A stretch of 64,000 bases of DNA from Pareuzebyella sediminis (GCF_008367235.1 NZ_VTZS01000001.1:930001-994000); one strand, 5' to 3'. Counted from the first letter of the stretch, positions 26,278 through 35,645 are shown. Numbers and translations: made by a program. The notes: generated by a model from the letters alone, not told the origin.

Positions 26278-27207
26278 ATGGAAAAAGAAAAACCTAAGGC
26301 GTTCATCAGCTATTCTTCATCAAACGGCGACTTTGCTGAATTGCTGAAAGTGAAGTTAGAGCAATCAGGAATAGAGGTCTGGCGGGATACTCATGAAATT
26401 GCAGCTGGTGAAGAATGGAGAAACGAAATTGATTACGGGCTTTTAAATTCAGATTGTATTATTATTATTTTGAACAAAAACGCTTCTAAGTCCCCTTACG
26501 TTACCTATGAATGGGCCTTCGGTTTGGGAAATGGAAAAAAGATAATCCCGGTCTTACTAGAAGATTGTGACATACACCCTAGAATTCGAGTATTGCAATA
26601 CCTTGATTTTACTGAAAATAAAAGACCTTGGGGAGTGCTCGCCGAAAGAGTTCATCAAGTATTTAAAAAAAATATTTCGCAAAAAAATAATAAGGAACGG
26701 CTTTCTTTGGAACAAATATTCGAGGGCATACAATCTTTGGTGAACGCGACCGAAAAAAGAAGTGCCGGTTCAGGTAACTTGACCGCAGCAGCCAACAAAA
26801 TGATGAATGCCGGTAATTATCTAAAGTCGGTTGAACTTGAATCACAGCGCATTCTCTGGGTAGACGATAATCCGGATAATAATATCTATGAAAGGGAGGC
26901 CCTAAAAACTTTAGGATTCGAATTCGATTTGGCTAAAACCACAAAAGAGGCCCTCAACTTGTTAATAAATACTTCGTATTGTGTAGTTATATCAGATATG
27001 GGTCGAGCTGAAGGTGCCCATGAAGGGTATGTACTACTTAAAGCCCTAAGACAACAAGGAAACCAAATACCTTTTCTTATTTATGCCAATTCAAACCGTT
27101 TAGAACATAAAATAATGGCTCAGGAAAAAGGTGCACAGGGAAGTACAAATAGGGCCGACGAACTCATCGACTTTGTAACGACCCATGCACGAACTAAGTC
27201 TTCATGA
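26278..27207 (+). CDS. TIR domain-receiver domain fusion protein
   Basis: The 309-residue protein has an N-terminal TIR domain (about 5-130): KAFISYSSSNGDFAELL, EVWRDTHEIAAGEEW, DCIIIILNKNASKSPYVTYEWAFG, then KKIIPVLLED. Glu78 in the YVTYEW segment sits where TIR NADases have their catalytic glutamate. A linker of about 60 residues leads to a response-regulator receiver (about 190-305): RILWVDDNPD (Asp196, Asp197), VVISDMGR (phosphoacceptor Asp240) and QIPFLIYANS. The usual lysine of the final motif is replaced (GSTNRADEL), so it is an atypical receiver. It has no signal peptide and is probably cytosolic. It stands alone with no obvious sensor kinase nearby. Many bacterial TIR proteins act in NAD+ depletion, often in phage defence; that is inference here. 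Confidence 0.85.
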   Translation: MEKEKPKAFISYSSSNGDFAELLKVKLEQSGIEVWRDTHEIAAGEEWRNEIDYGLLNSDCIIIILNKNASKSPYVTYEWAFGLGNGKKIIPVLLEDCDIHPRIRVLQYLDFTENKRPWGVLAERVHQVFKKNISQKNNKERLSLEQIFEGIQSLVNATEKRSAGSGNLTAAANKMMNAGNYLKSVELESQRILWVDDNPDNNIYEREALKTLGFEFDLAKTTKEALNLLINTSYCVVISDMGRAEGAHEGYVLLKALRQQGNQIPFLIYANSNRLEHKIMAQEKGAQGSTNRADELIDFVTTHARTKSS

Positions 27208-27250
27208 CCTAAACAAACCTTGTGTGCTAGAGAACGTGAATCAACCTTAC

Positions 27251-28192
27251 TTATTCGACCCGAGGCGTCACCGTGAATTTACGGAAGGAAATGGGGCCAT
27301 GGTCACCTTGGATCAAGAACGGACCAGGTTCCGACTCCTTGCTATCCAGGGCTCCACCTGTGATTCCCGGAATATTCTGTTCACAAATTATGGTTTTCCC
27401 ATTTGCCACCACGGTAACGCGACGCCCCACTAAGGTCACGTCATAGGTTTGCCATTCGCTGGCAGGATTAGCTGCCATTTCGTTCGGGGTCAAAAATCCG
27501 TAAATACCTCCGAACAAAACACTACTTGGTTCGCTGCCATGGTCGTCGGTTATCTGTATTTCGTATCGGCCTCGTAGATAAACGCCACTATTGCTTCCTG
27601 GAGGAACCTTAAACTCAATATGGGCCTTAAAATCATTGAATTTTTCTTTGGATACCAAATTGGCCCCGGACTCCGGACTAGTCAAAATACCGTCTTCAAC
27701 AATCCACTGGTTTTCGCCCATGGCCTTCCATCCGCTTAGGTCTTTGCCATTAAAAAGTTCGATGGTTTCACCCCATTTTGGATTTTTGGTGTAGGGTATT
27801 TTCGGAGCCCGAACTGCAGTCCAGCTATAGGACTTTCCATCGGTAAATATCATCTCACCTTTTAGCCCATCTCCATCAACGCTACCTTCAAACTCCATAT
27901 CTTGACCTTCAGGTTCCCATTGTTTGGGTATCGAAAAGTAAAATGTACCATCATCGATTTTCACTTCAGAAATGGGTCTGGCACTACCGGAAGCATAAAC
28001 GAAACGGCCTACATAAGTACTCGTTCCGGAATGTGAAATCTCGAGCCATGAGGGTAGCTTTTTCCCATCTTTTTCGATGACCATATCCCATTTACCTTCA
28101 AAGGGGTTCGTATTGTTGGCATGTTGACCATATGAAAGTATTGAGGTCAACAGGGTAATCAGTGTAATACGGAGGGTGATTTTAATTTTCAT
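27251..28192 (-). CDS. Secreted DUF1080 (3-keto-disaccharide hydrolase family) protein
   Basis: The 313-residue protein has a signal peptide (ending LSYGQ). An N-terminal beta domain of about 100 residues is followed by a concanavalin-like DUF1080 domain (about 135-310): IELFNGKDLSGWKAMG, VPPGSNSGVYLRGRYEIQI and EPGPFLIQGDHGPISFRKF. Related proteins cleave or otherwise process 3-keto-glycosides made by Gfo/Idh/MocA dehydrogenases. The neighbour across a 168-base spacer is such an oxidoreductase, transcribed divergently, which supports that role. It converges on the TIR-receiver gene, 43 bases apart. The family call is good; the catalytic role is inferred. Confidence 0.87.
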   Translation of the reverse strand: MKIKITLRITLITLLTSILSYGQHANNTNPFEGKWDMVIEKDGKKLPSWLEISHSGTSTYVGRFVYASGSARPISEVKIDDGTFYFSIPKQWEPEGQDMEFEGSVDGDGLKGEMIFTDGKSYSWTAVRAPKIPYTKNPKWGETIELFNGKDLSGWKAMGENQWIVEDGILTSPESGANLVSKEKFNDFKAHIEFKVPPGSNSGVYLRGRYEIQITDDHGSEPSSVLFGGIYGFLTPNEMAANPASEWQTYDVTLVGRRVTVVANGKTIICEQNIPGITGGALDSKESEPGPFLIQGDHGPISFRKFTVTPRVE

Positions 28193-28360
28193 TAGAGTGT
28201 TTTTTTATGCAAGCCCTAAATATATGAAAACTGAGAATATCTAAATAAAATTACGGGCAATTAGCATATATTCAAGAATGATCTTTTTTTTAAACGATGT
28301 CTTAAATTTATTAACTTTATACTCTTGATTTTTTAATAATATTCCAAAAAGAACCAAAAA

Positions 28361-29827
28361 ATGAAACAGAAAAAGTCGAAATCGACGGCCAATTCACGTC
28401 GGTCATTCATTAAAAAAGGAGCATTGGCATCCTCAATATTTATTGTACCTAGGCATGTACTAGGGGGTGCTGGCTATCTTGCACCTAGCGATCGATTGAA
28501 TTTAGCCGCCATCGGTTCGGGAGGAAAGGGTGCAAGCGATATTTTTAACGCCTCGGTCAATGGTCGAGAAAAAGTAGTCGCTCTTTGCGACGTCGATTTC
28601 GAAGGTTCTGCAAAAAAATCGGTCGAACGTTTTCCTAAAGCTAAATTATATGCAGATTACAGGGAAATGTTGGATAAGGAAAAGGGCATCGATGCGGTTA
28701 CAATATCCACCCCCGACCACGTTCATGGTCCGGCCGCAGCCTATGCAATGGACAGGGGTGTTCATGTGTACGTTCAAAAACCAATGACCCATAATATTCA
28801 GGAAGCACGGAAGCTCACACAAATGGCCCGTGACAAAAAAATAGTGTCGCAAATGGGGAACCAAGGAGGGTCAAACCCGCTTTTGGGAATGGTTCAAAAA
28901 TGGATCGACAATGGTTCCATCGGTGCCGTATCTAAGGTGCAAATATGGACAAATAGACCCGTTTGGCCCCAGGGTCATGCCATGCCAGAACCCAATGCAA
29001 GTCTAAAACCTGAAAGTCTCGACTGGAACCTATGGTTAGGTCCAGCGGAAAAAAAGCCGTATATACCCAACATACATCCCTTCAATTGGAGAGGATGGTG
29101 GGACTATGGAACTGGGGCCCTAGGAGATGTTGGCTGCCATTTGGTGGATATTCCTTTCCGTACGTTAGGGCTTAAATATCCGACAGACGCCGAATGTAGT
29201 GTTGGGTCTGTCTATTCTCAAATGTGGAATGCCGACTATCATCCGGAAGGCTGCCCTGCTTCGTCTTTTATTACCCTTCATTTTGATGCCACGGAAAAGT
29301 CGAAATCTCCCATTGAGATGACATGGAGTGATGGAGGTATTCGGCCCTCACATCCGGATATTATTCCTGCAAGCAATGACATTGGAGGTCCTGACAGTCA
29401 AAATGGCGTTCTTATTATCGGAGAAAAAGGCATCATTTCTACCAATATCAACGACAGTAGCCCATTAACCCCGAAACTATATTTGAATGATGGCACTACC
29501 GATTTCGGTCCAGAAACCGAATCTAACGAAGAGCCGGAATACGGTCACCAAAGAAAGTGGGTCGATGCTTGCAAAGCCGGCTTCAACAGCCCCGAACACC
29601 GAGCCCTGACTTCTTCTTTTGATTATGCCGGTCCCATGACAGAAACGGTTCTTATGGGCAACTTGGCTATTCGTAGTTATTTGTTACGCAAAGAGGATGA
29701 TGAAGGTAAAATGGAGTTCTACGGCCGTAAAAAATTATTATGGGATGGTGAAAATATGAGAATCACCAACTTTGAGGATGCCAACCAATTTGTAGGACGC
29801 AATCATCGTACTGGTTGGGAAGTATAG
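28361..29827 (+). CDS. Exported Gfo/Idh/MocA-family oxidoreductase
   Basis: The 488-residue protein has a twin-arginine motif (RRSFIKKGA, arginines 13-14) and the IVPRHVLGG end of the signal. The Rossmann part (NLAAIGSGGKGASD) and STPDHVHGP follow. Where most members have EKP, this one has VQKP with the lysine kept. The C-terminal half has GTGALGDVGCHLVDIPFR. It is divergent from a DUF1080 protein, which suggests a 3-keto-glycoside or related oxidation module in the periplasm. It is followed by a strong terminator. The substrate is not readable. Confidence 0.87.
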   Translation: MKQKKSKSTANSRRSFIKKGALASSIFIVPRHVLGGAGYLAPSDRLNLAAIGSGGKGASDIFNASVNGREKVVALCDVDFEGSAKKSVERFPKAKLYADYREMLDKEKGIDAVTISTPDHVHGPAAAYAMDRGVHVYVQKPMTHNIQEARKLTQMARDKKIVSQMGNQGGSNPLLGMVQKWIDNGSIGAVSKVQIWTNRPVWPQGHAMPEPNASLKPESLDWNLWLGPAEKKPYIPNIHPFNWRGWWDYGTGALGDVGCHLVDIPFRTLGLKYPTDAECSVGSVYSQMWNADYHPEGCPASSFITLHFDATEKSKSPIEMTWSDGGIRPSHPDIIPASNDIGGPDSQNGVLIIGEKGIISTNINDSSPLTPKLYLNDGTTDFGPETESNEEPEYGHQRKWVDACKAGFNSPEHRALTSSFDYAGPMTETVLMGNLAIRSYLLRKEDDEGKMEFYGRKKLLWDGENMRITNFEDANQFVGRNHRTGWEV

Positions 29828-29862
29828 GCTTTTCACATAAACCGTAGCACATGTTTGACATT

Positions 29863-29905
29863 TTAGGGGGAAGGCGATAGTACATCGTTTTTCCCCTAAT
29901 TTTTT
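29863..29905 (+). terminator. Intrinsic terminator after the oxidoreductase gene
   Basis: TTAGGGGGAA pairs with TTTTCCCCTAA around a nested CGAT/ATCG core, followed by a run of T to about 29905. It lies 36 bases past the stop codon of the plus-strand oxidoreductase. Confidence 0.75.
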
Positions 29906-29976
29906 GATCCATACAAGTCTGATTCCAAACCTCCAATTTAAATATACCAATCGACGAGGCTTTTTCTTAAGTACTC

Positions 29977-30435
29977 TTATTCGCAAGGTTTTCTGCGCCG
30001 TGTATCAACAATATAAATAATCTGCCATCCTTTGTCGGTATCTTTTACCAACTGAAAAGAATTAACCCCACAGTGATGAAAATTATGGTTTAATCGAAAC
30101 TCATAAGGCGTCCAAGCATGTGCCATTGGACCATCGATTTGAATAGTGAAATCTTTTATAATCTCTCTGAATTGAGTGGTTTTAGGAATACTCACGATAG
30201 ATCTTAAAAAATGAACAAGTTCCTCGTCCTTAACCGTGACATTCCCTTCTTCTGTCATACTAATTGTTTGAATAACGACATCCTCGGAAATTGTTTCCTT
30301 GATTTTCATGGAATCTTGTGCATGAAAGCCTTCAAAAAAAGTTTCAATCGTCTTTTGAACCTGGGCTTTTTCCTCACCTTGACCAAAAAGTTGACTCACA
30401 AAAAGAAATAGAAGAAGTGATAGCACGTTTCTCAT
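29977..30435 (-). CDS. Secreted NTF2-like (SnoaL-type) protein
   Basis: The preferred reading is 152 residues from the ATG at 30435, which begins with a signal peptide (MRNVLSLLLFLFVSQLFGQ). A longer in-frame extension to 30588 would overlap panB and bury the signal, so it was rejected. The mature part is one NTF2-like domain: TIETFFEGFHAQDSMKI, a strand with VHFLRSIV, then AHAWTPYEFRLNHNFHHCGVNSFQLVK and KGWQIIYIVDTRR. The two histidines in the NHNFHHCG segment are notable and could bind metal or ligand. It is the third such domain in the window. Its function is unknown. Confidence 0.78.
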   Translation of the reverse strand: MRNVLSLLLFLFVSQLFGQGEEKAQVQKTIETFFEGFHAQDSMKIKETISEDVVIQTISMTEEGNVTVKDEELVHFLRSIVSIPKTTQFREIIKDFTIQIDGPMAHAWTPYEFRLNHNFHHCGVNSFQLVKDTDKGWQIIYIVDTRRRKPCE

Positions 30436-30575
30436 GAAAATAAATTTTACCAAACTTACTAAAAATTGCATCTCATCTCCATTCGAAACAATTGATCTGA
30501 GAACCGAGAATTGACAATGAGAATTCACAAACCCAACATTTTCATTACATTTATCCTTCAAAAAGTAATTTTTAA

Positions 30576-31394
30576 ATGTCAACGGCAAAAAAAAAGTATA
30601 AAAGGGTTACGGTAAAGTCTCTCGTGGATATGAAACAAAATGGAGAGAAAATCTCTATGCTTACCGCTTACGACTATTCCATGGCAAAGATTATCGACTC
30701 GGCCAATGTGGATGTTATTTTGGTGGGCGATTCGGCCAGTAACGTTATGGCCGGTCATGAAACTACCCTACCTATAACTTTAGATCAAATGATATACCAC
30801 GCATCTTCGGTAATTCGAGCCGTAGAGAGGGCACTTGTCGTTGTCGATATTCCCTTCGGCAGTTATCAAAGTGACCCAAAACAAGCGTTGCGATCTGCCA
30901 TTCGAATTATGAAAGAAAGTGGAGCCCATGCGGTCAAACTTGAAGGCGGAATAGAAATCAAAGAATCGGTCAAAAGAATCTTAAATGCTGGTATACCGGT
31001 CATGGGCCACCTAGGTCTTACACCCCAATCTATATATAAATTTGGCACCTACACAGTGCGGGCAAAAGAAGAACAGGAAGCCGAAAAACTAATGAAAGAT
31101 GCCGAGCTTTTAGAAAGGCTCGGGTGCTTTTCCATCGTACTTGAAAAAATTCCCGCAACATTGACAAAAAAGGTATCTGAAAGCATCTCAATACCAACAA
31201 TCGGTATTGGGGGCGGTAAATTTGCAGATGGACAAGTATTGGTCATCCACGACCTTTTAGGCATGACCCATGAGTTTAATCCCCGATTTTTAAGAAGATA
31301 CATGAATCTTTATGAAGAGATGGGAAGCGCCATCTCGCAATACGTATCGGACGTCAAAAGCATGGATTTCCCCAGTGATGAAGAACAGTATTGA
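30576..31394 (+). CDS. panB: 3-methyl-2-oxobutanoate hydroxymethyltransferase
   Basis: The 272-residue enzyme transfers a hydroxymethyl group from 5,10-methylene-tetrahydrofolate to 2-ketoisovalerate to give ketopantoate, the first step of pantothenate synthesis. Metal-binding and active-site segments are visible: [39 protein letters not shown] and [10 protein letters not shown], then TIGIGGG and VIHDLLGMT. Length agrees with the family (260-280). No other pantothenate gene is adjacent. It begins a plus-strand run with lspA and a pseudouridine synthase. Confidence 0.97.
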   Translation: MSTAKKKYKRVTVKSLVDMKQNGEKISMLTAYDYSMAKIIDSANVDVILVGDSASNVMAGHETTLPITLDQMIYHASSVIRAVERALVVVDIPFGSYQSDPKQALRSAIRIMKESGAHAVKLEGGIEIKESVKRILNAGIPVMGHLGLTPQSIYKFGTYTVRAKEEQEAEKLMKDAELLERLGCFSIVLEKIPATLTKKVSESISIPTIGIGGGKFADGQVLVIHDLLGMTHEFNPRFLRRYMNLYEEMGSAISQYVSDVKSMDFPSDEEQY

Positions 31395-31443
31395 GTAAAG
31401 TAAATGTCTTAACCAGGTTTCAGAATTATCGACAAACCCTAAA

Positions 31444-31926
31444 ATGCTAAGAAAAACGGTTATTGTTGTTTTGGTATTGTTGAATATTGGTTGTGACCAA
31501 CTTTCTAAAACCGTCGTTCGTAAGAGTGTCGAATCAAAAGATTATATCGAGGTAATCGAAAATCACTTTATCTTGACCAATGTAGAAAATACAGGAGCCA
31601 TGTTGGGTTTTGGGCAAAACCTCCCTCCTATTTTGAAAATCATTTTTCTGCAAGTTTTACCTGTACTCGTTCTGGTCATTCTATTAATGCGGATTCTTTG
31701 GAAATCACATCTTAATGGTTGGCTCATTGTAGCTTTTGGCTTTGTCATTGGCGGTGGTATCGGAAACCTCATCGATCGTATTGCCTATGGGTCGGTAACT
31801 GATTTCTTTCAAATAAGATTGGGCATTTTCAAGACCGGTATTTTCAATATGGCAGATGTTTCGGTGACCATTGGCATACTATTGCTTTTGTTCTTTTCTA
31901 TGAGTAAACAAAAATGGTCAATCTAG
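31444..31926 (+). CDS. lspA: Lipoprotein signal peptidase (signal peptidase II)
   Basis: The 160-residue inner-membrane aspartyl protease removes signal peptides of lipoproteins after lipidation. Four hydrophobic helices are visible. The catalytic motifs are GGIGNLIDRIAYGSVTDFF and FNMADVSVTIG, each with an active-site aspartate. Length agrees with the family. It follows panB by 49 bases and overlaps the next gene by 13 bases, so translational coupling with the pseudouridine synthase is likely. Many lipoproteins in this window depend on it. Confidence 0.96.
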   Translation: MLRKTVIVVLVLLNIGCDQLSKTVVRKSVESKDYIEVIENHFILTNVENTGAMLGFGQNLPPILKIIFLQVLPVLVLVILLMRILWKSHLNGWLIVAFGFVIGGGIGNLIDRIAYGSVTDFFQIRLGIFKTGIFNMADVSVTIGILLLLFFSMSKQKWSI

Positions 31927-32630
31927 TGGACTCCAAAATCATTTCAAACCCCAATAACCTTAAGGTTCTATATGAAGACAATCACCTCATTGCCATTAAT
32001 AAAAGACCTGGCGATATCGTGCAGGGTGATAAGACCGGGGACATGCCCTTGAACGAAGTAGTGAAATTATTTTTAAAGAAAAAATACAAGAAGCCCGGTA
32101 ATGTGTATTTGGGGGTGGCACATCGCCTTGACCGACCGACTTCGGGCATTATTGTTTTCGCTAAAACTTCAAAAGTGCTACCCCGCCTTAACAAGCTTTT
32201 TGCAGAGAAAAAAGCAAAGAAAACCTATTGGGCAATTGTAAAAAATCTCCCTGAAAAAGATAGTGATACCCTAGTCCATTGGTTAAGCCGTAATACCAAG
32301 CAAAACAAATCGTATGCCCATACCCATGAAATAGCATCGGGAAAAAAAGCTGTGCTTGAATATCGGATTTTTCAAAAATTGAACAATTATTATGCCTTGG
32401 AAATCGATCTGCTGACTGGTCGACACCACCAAATTAGAGCCCAATTAGCCGCTATAGGGTGTCCCATTAAGGGAGATTTAAAATATGGTTTCGATAGAAG
32501 TAATAAAGATGCCAGTATTCATCTACATGCCCAAAGTCTTTCCTTTGTACACCCTGTTCAAAAGTCTGCGATTACCCTTACGGCATCCCCTCCCGATGAC
32601 CCGCTCTGGAATATTTGTGCGAAGAAATAG
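31914..32630 (+). CDS. RluA-family RNA pseudouridine synthase
   Basis: The 238-residue protein has the RluA-type catalytic domain. Key segments are VLYEDNHLIAINKRPGDIVQ, VAHRLDRPTSGIIVFAK (with the catalytic aspartate of HRLD), and LLTGRHHQIRAQLAAIGCPIKGDLKYG. No S4 RNA-binding domain is present, so it is like the short members that modify one or few sites of tRNA or rRNA. Its start overlaps the end of lspA by 13 bases. The target uridine cannot be told from the sequence. Confidence 0.93.
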   Translation: MVNLVDSKIISNPNNLKVLYEDNHLIAINKRPGDIVQGDKTGDMPLNEVVKLFLKKKYKKPGNVYLGVAHRLDRPTSGIIVFAKTSKVLPRLNKLFAEKKAKKTYWAIVKNLPEKDSDTLVHWLSRNTKQNKSYAHTHEIASGKKAVLEYRIFQKLNNYYALEIDLLTGRHHQIRAQLAAIGCPIKGDLKYGFDRSNKDASIHLHAQSLSFVHPVQKSAITLTASPPDDPLWNICAKK

Positions 32631-32660
32631 TATATTAGTACAACTATAAAACACTATACC

Positions 32661-33194
32661 ATGAAAAGAATATTTTCGCTACTTGTACTACCGCTACTTA
32701 TGTCTTGCAGTACCTATAATTCCATTGATAGCTTTTACAATGCGCATAAAGCAGACAATCAGGTTACGGCGATAAGGATTCCTCATTTTATGCTCTCCTT
32801 ACTTAGTAATATATCACCGGAAATGAAATCGTTGGTCGGCAATACCAAAGATTTAAGGTACATGCAATTTCCAAGCACTACCCCAGCGCGCACAAAATTT
32901 CTAAATGAACAAATGAATGGAATAACTGGCAGTTCGTTTATAGAGGTGTACCGCAAAAACGATAATCTTAAACGGAATGTAGTGTCTATAAGAGAAAAAA
33001 GGGATGTCGTAAAGGAAATATTAATTTACAACAACAATAATGATAGGGGATCCTTTTTATATTTCAATGGTAATTTTGACCCCGTAAAGGTTCGTAAAAT
33101 GGCTAGTAATGAAGAGTTTATGAAGTTCGGGAATGATCTTATCGACCAATATAATTTGGGTACAAATACAGGTATCAATCAAGAGGGTGATTGA
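32661..33194 (+). CDS. DUF4252-like lipoprotein
   Basis: The 177-residue protein has a lipoprotein signal ending PLLMSCS (lipidated cysteine about residue 16). Its body (IDSFYNAHKADNQVTAIRIP, then FIEVYRKNDNLKRNVVSIREK) resembles DUF4252 proteins common in Bacteroidota. No enzymatic motif is visible. It lies 30 bases after the pseudouridine synthase and may share its message. The role is unknown, probably periplasmic or at the inner face of the outer membrane. Confidence 0.72.
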   Translation: MKRIFSLLVLPLLMSCSTYNSIDSFYNAHKADNQVTAIRIPHFMLSLLSNISPEMKSLVGNTKDLRYMQFPSTTPARTKFLNEQMNGITGSSFIEVYRKNDNLKRNVVSIREKRDVVKEILIYNNNNDRGSFLYFNGNFDPVKVRKMASNEEFMKFGNDLIDQYNLGTNTGINQEGD

Positions 33195-33233
33195 CCAATC
33201 AAAAATGAAATTCCCTTCTTCTTCCTGAACCAA

Positions 33234-34097
33234 TTATCGATATGACCGAACACTTTCTACAATAACGGAGGTCAGAATTAAGGCACCGCCAAAAATAGTG
33301 GTCAAAGTAGGTACTTCAGATAATGCGAGGGCCCCTATTAAAATACCGTATACGGGCTGAATACTACTTAGAATACTTATCGTAGTGATCGAGAAATGCT
33401 TGAAGCAATTAATAAACATGGTATGACCGAATACCGTGGTAATCAGCGCTAGCCCCAAAAGGGCTTCCCAATACTCTCCAATACCTCCAAGATCGTATGT
33501 AAAAAATGCCGGAATCAACAAAACACCTGAAATTGCCATTTGATATGCCATCAATAGAGAACCCTCATAACGATCAACTTTTGTTTTTAATATCAAATTA
33601 CGAATGGCATAACATAAGGCGGAAAACAACCCAAAGCCAATGGCCACGGTATGTTCGTTCTTAAAACTAAAAGCCGGTACCAAGAGATAAACACCAAAGA
33701 GAACGAGGCCGCCAAGAAGCAGGTGCATCTTTTGAAACCTTACTTTCAAAAATAAGGGTTCCAAAAATGCGGTCATTACGGGGTATGTAAATAAAGAAAG
33801 CATGCCAATGGCGACATTCGAAAGTTGTAATGCCTGAAAATAACTTACTAGGTGTACCCCCATCAAAACACCGCACAGCAGAATAGGACCTCTGTCCTTA
33901 CTACTGAGCCTAAAAGAGATGTTTTTCGCCTTACAATAAATAAATAGAAACAAAAATGCCAAGACCACTCTTAGGCCAATAGTTAAGGGCGGGGGTAGTA
34001 CTATAAATTTACCGAAAGGCCCCGAGGTACTCATAAGTACCATGGCTAGATTAATTTCGAAAAAATTACGTGTATTAAAAGAGGATTGTTGACTCAA
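33234..34097 (-). CDS. EamA/DMT-family transporter
   Basis: The 287-residue inner-membrane protein has about ten hydrophobic helices organised as two EamA repeats, each of about 140 residues. The first repeat starts NLAMVLMSTSGPFGKFIV and the second starts near GFGLFSALCYAIRNLIL; ALALSEVPTLTTIFGGALI is typical of the family end. DMT transporters export or import amino acids, sugars or metabolites; the substrate is unknown. It starts three bases past the stop of the upstream minus-strand gene, so the two are probably co-transcribed. Confidence 0.88.
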   Translation of the reverse strand: MSQQSSFNTRNFFEINLAMVLMSTSGPFGKFIVLPPPLTIGLRVVLAFLFLFIYCKAKNISFRLSSKDRGPILLCGVLMGVHLVSYFQALQLSNVAIGMLSLFTYPVMTAFLEPLFLKVRFQKMHLLLGGLVLFGVYLLVPAFSFKNEHTVAIGFGLFSALCYAIRNLILKTKVDRYEGSLLMAYQMAISGVLLIPAFFTYDLGGIGEYWEALLGLALITTVFGHTMFINCFKHFSITTISILSSIQPVYGILIGALALSEVPTLTTIFGGALILTSVIVESVRSYR

Positions 34098-34100
34098 TAT

Positions 34101-35645
34101 CTATCTTATAACAGCCATGGCCTTTTCGCGTATAATTTGATCCACCGGCTTGTTTTCCAAGTGGCTTTCAAGCCAAGAAATAATATCTAAATATAGAAAT
34201 GCCCGTTTTTCATAAGGATGGTCTTCATATTTTTTCAATTCGTTATAAAGTTTCAGAAACTCATTTTTCAACTCATGGGGATATATGTTTCCAAGATTAC
34301 GTAAAAATTTAATCATCTCCTTTTGCACGGCGTGTAAATCGTTCATCTTCAACAAGAACTTGTAGGTGCTCTTCAACTGAATTTCTAAATGATAATCCAT
34401 ACCTGCTTCATAATGAGCTACCAAACTTAATACTCTGGCAAAACACATTAAATCCTCACGCATCTTTAGATTCTTATTATTAATAATTTTTTTCAAAAAC
34501 TGAATGCATGTCTTGTTATCTCCGACACCAAAGTACAAGCAAGCAATTTTATAGTACAAAATCATGATATGATGAGCATCGATTCGGTCTTTATGCTTGT
34601 TGATTCCGTATTCAATGATTTTCACCAAATACAGTCCCTTTTTAAAAGTACCTTCTAGAAAATGTAGGTTTAATTTATTGGCATTGATATATAAAAAAGT
34701 CAATGAGGCAATGTTGTCGTTTTTTGGAAAACTCTTACTTTGAACCACTTTTTCCAAACGGTCAAGCGTATGTTTGAATTGAGAACTGTATTTGACATAA
34801 AATAAAGATTCCAAGAGATAGTGGTTGCCCTTAAGAAAGAAAACGGGGTTTAGCTGAATCTGTTCTTTTTGATCATAAAATAGGTCGACCCATTTGCTCG
34901 CATATTTATAAGAGGACAAAAAATCCTGTATTAGAAAACTATACCATAGATGTGCTTTGTACAGCCATAACTTTTCACGAAAACCGAGGGTTTCAATTTG
35001 GTACTTTGGAAGATGACTTTCAAAATATTCCTTTACCCTAATAAAATCTTCATCGCTTCTAACATAGCCTACCTTAAGCATGATGCCGTAAAGTTGAAGC
35101 GATAAATTCGACAACTTGCTAGTCATGACGTTCTGCGCCGAGAGCTGCTTTGCTTGCACCGCCAACTCGTCTGCACGATCGGGAATACTACGGGTGATGT
35201 ATTGGGTCTCGATAATTTTTTCGAGTTCCACAATCTCATATGCTATATTCTTTTCTTCATTCTCAATGGCAGTCGACTTGGCCTTGTCCAAAATTTTCAA
35301 ACTCTGCTTGTAAAGACCCTTTTGATATAATATAGTAGCAAAATCAAGTTGCTCCCTAATCTGCACCCTTATACTTTGGTTTACGGGATTCAAGCGTAAG
35401 CTGACCAATATCTGTTTATAAAGATGGGCTTTAAGATTAGAAAGTTGTGATTTTTTGACAATACCGCTATCGAGTATGGTTTTTTCATCATATTTTTTCA
35501 TCTTGTCCATCAAGTTGAACAAGGCTAAAAATTTGGCATCGGTATTCACCCCCAGCCTACCTACATATAATTTGAATTGGCGTTTTTCAGATTTTGAAAG
35601 TGATTTTATCAACACGAACAAAGCATCTCTATGCGCATTTGTCAT
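34101..35645 (-). CDS. Unknown all-helical protein
   Basis: The 514-residue protein has no signal peptide and no clear membrane helix. It is rich in Leu, Lys, Tyr and Phe, with helical repeats reminiscent of TPR-like arrays (ILYQKGLYKQSLKILDKAKSTAIENEEKNIAYEI and ILYYKIACLYFGVGDNKTCIQFLKKII). Its N-terminus (LIKSLSKSEKRQFKLYVGR) is a lysine-rich segment. Long proteins of this type are common in Flavobacteriaceae without known function. It is cytosolic by prediction. It may be co-transcribed with the downstream EamA transporter. Confidence 0.75.
   Translation of the reverse strand: MTNAHRDALFVLIKSLSKSEKRQFKLYVGRLGVNTDAKFLALFNLMDKMKKYDEKTILDSGIVKKSQLSNLKAHLYKQILVSLRLNPVNQSIRVQIREQLDFATILYQKGLYKQSLKILDKAKSTAIENEEKNIAYEIVELEKIIETQYITRSIPDRADELAVQAKQLSAQNVMTSKLSNLSLQLYGIMLKVGYVRSDEDFIRVKEYFESHLPKYQIETLGFREKLWLYKAHLWYSFLIQDFLSSYKYASKWVDLFYDQKEQIQLNPVFFLKGNHYLLESLFYVKYSSQFKHTLDRLEKVVQSKSFPKNDNIASLTFLYINANKLNLHFLEGTFKKGLYLVKIIEYGINKHKDRIDAHHIMILYYKIACLYFGVGDNKTCIQFLKKIINNKNLKMREDLMCFARVLSLVAHYEAGMDYHLEIQLKSTYKFLLKMNDLHAVQKEMIKFLRNLGNIYPHELKNEFLKLYNELKKYEDHPYEKRAFLYLDIISWLESHLENKPVDQIIREKAMAVIR

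Noticed and set aside
30436-30588. Longer start of the NTF2-like gene at 29977
   Set aside because: The extension would overlap panB and hide the signal peptide; the ATG at 30435 is preferred.
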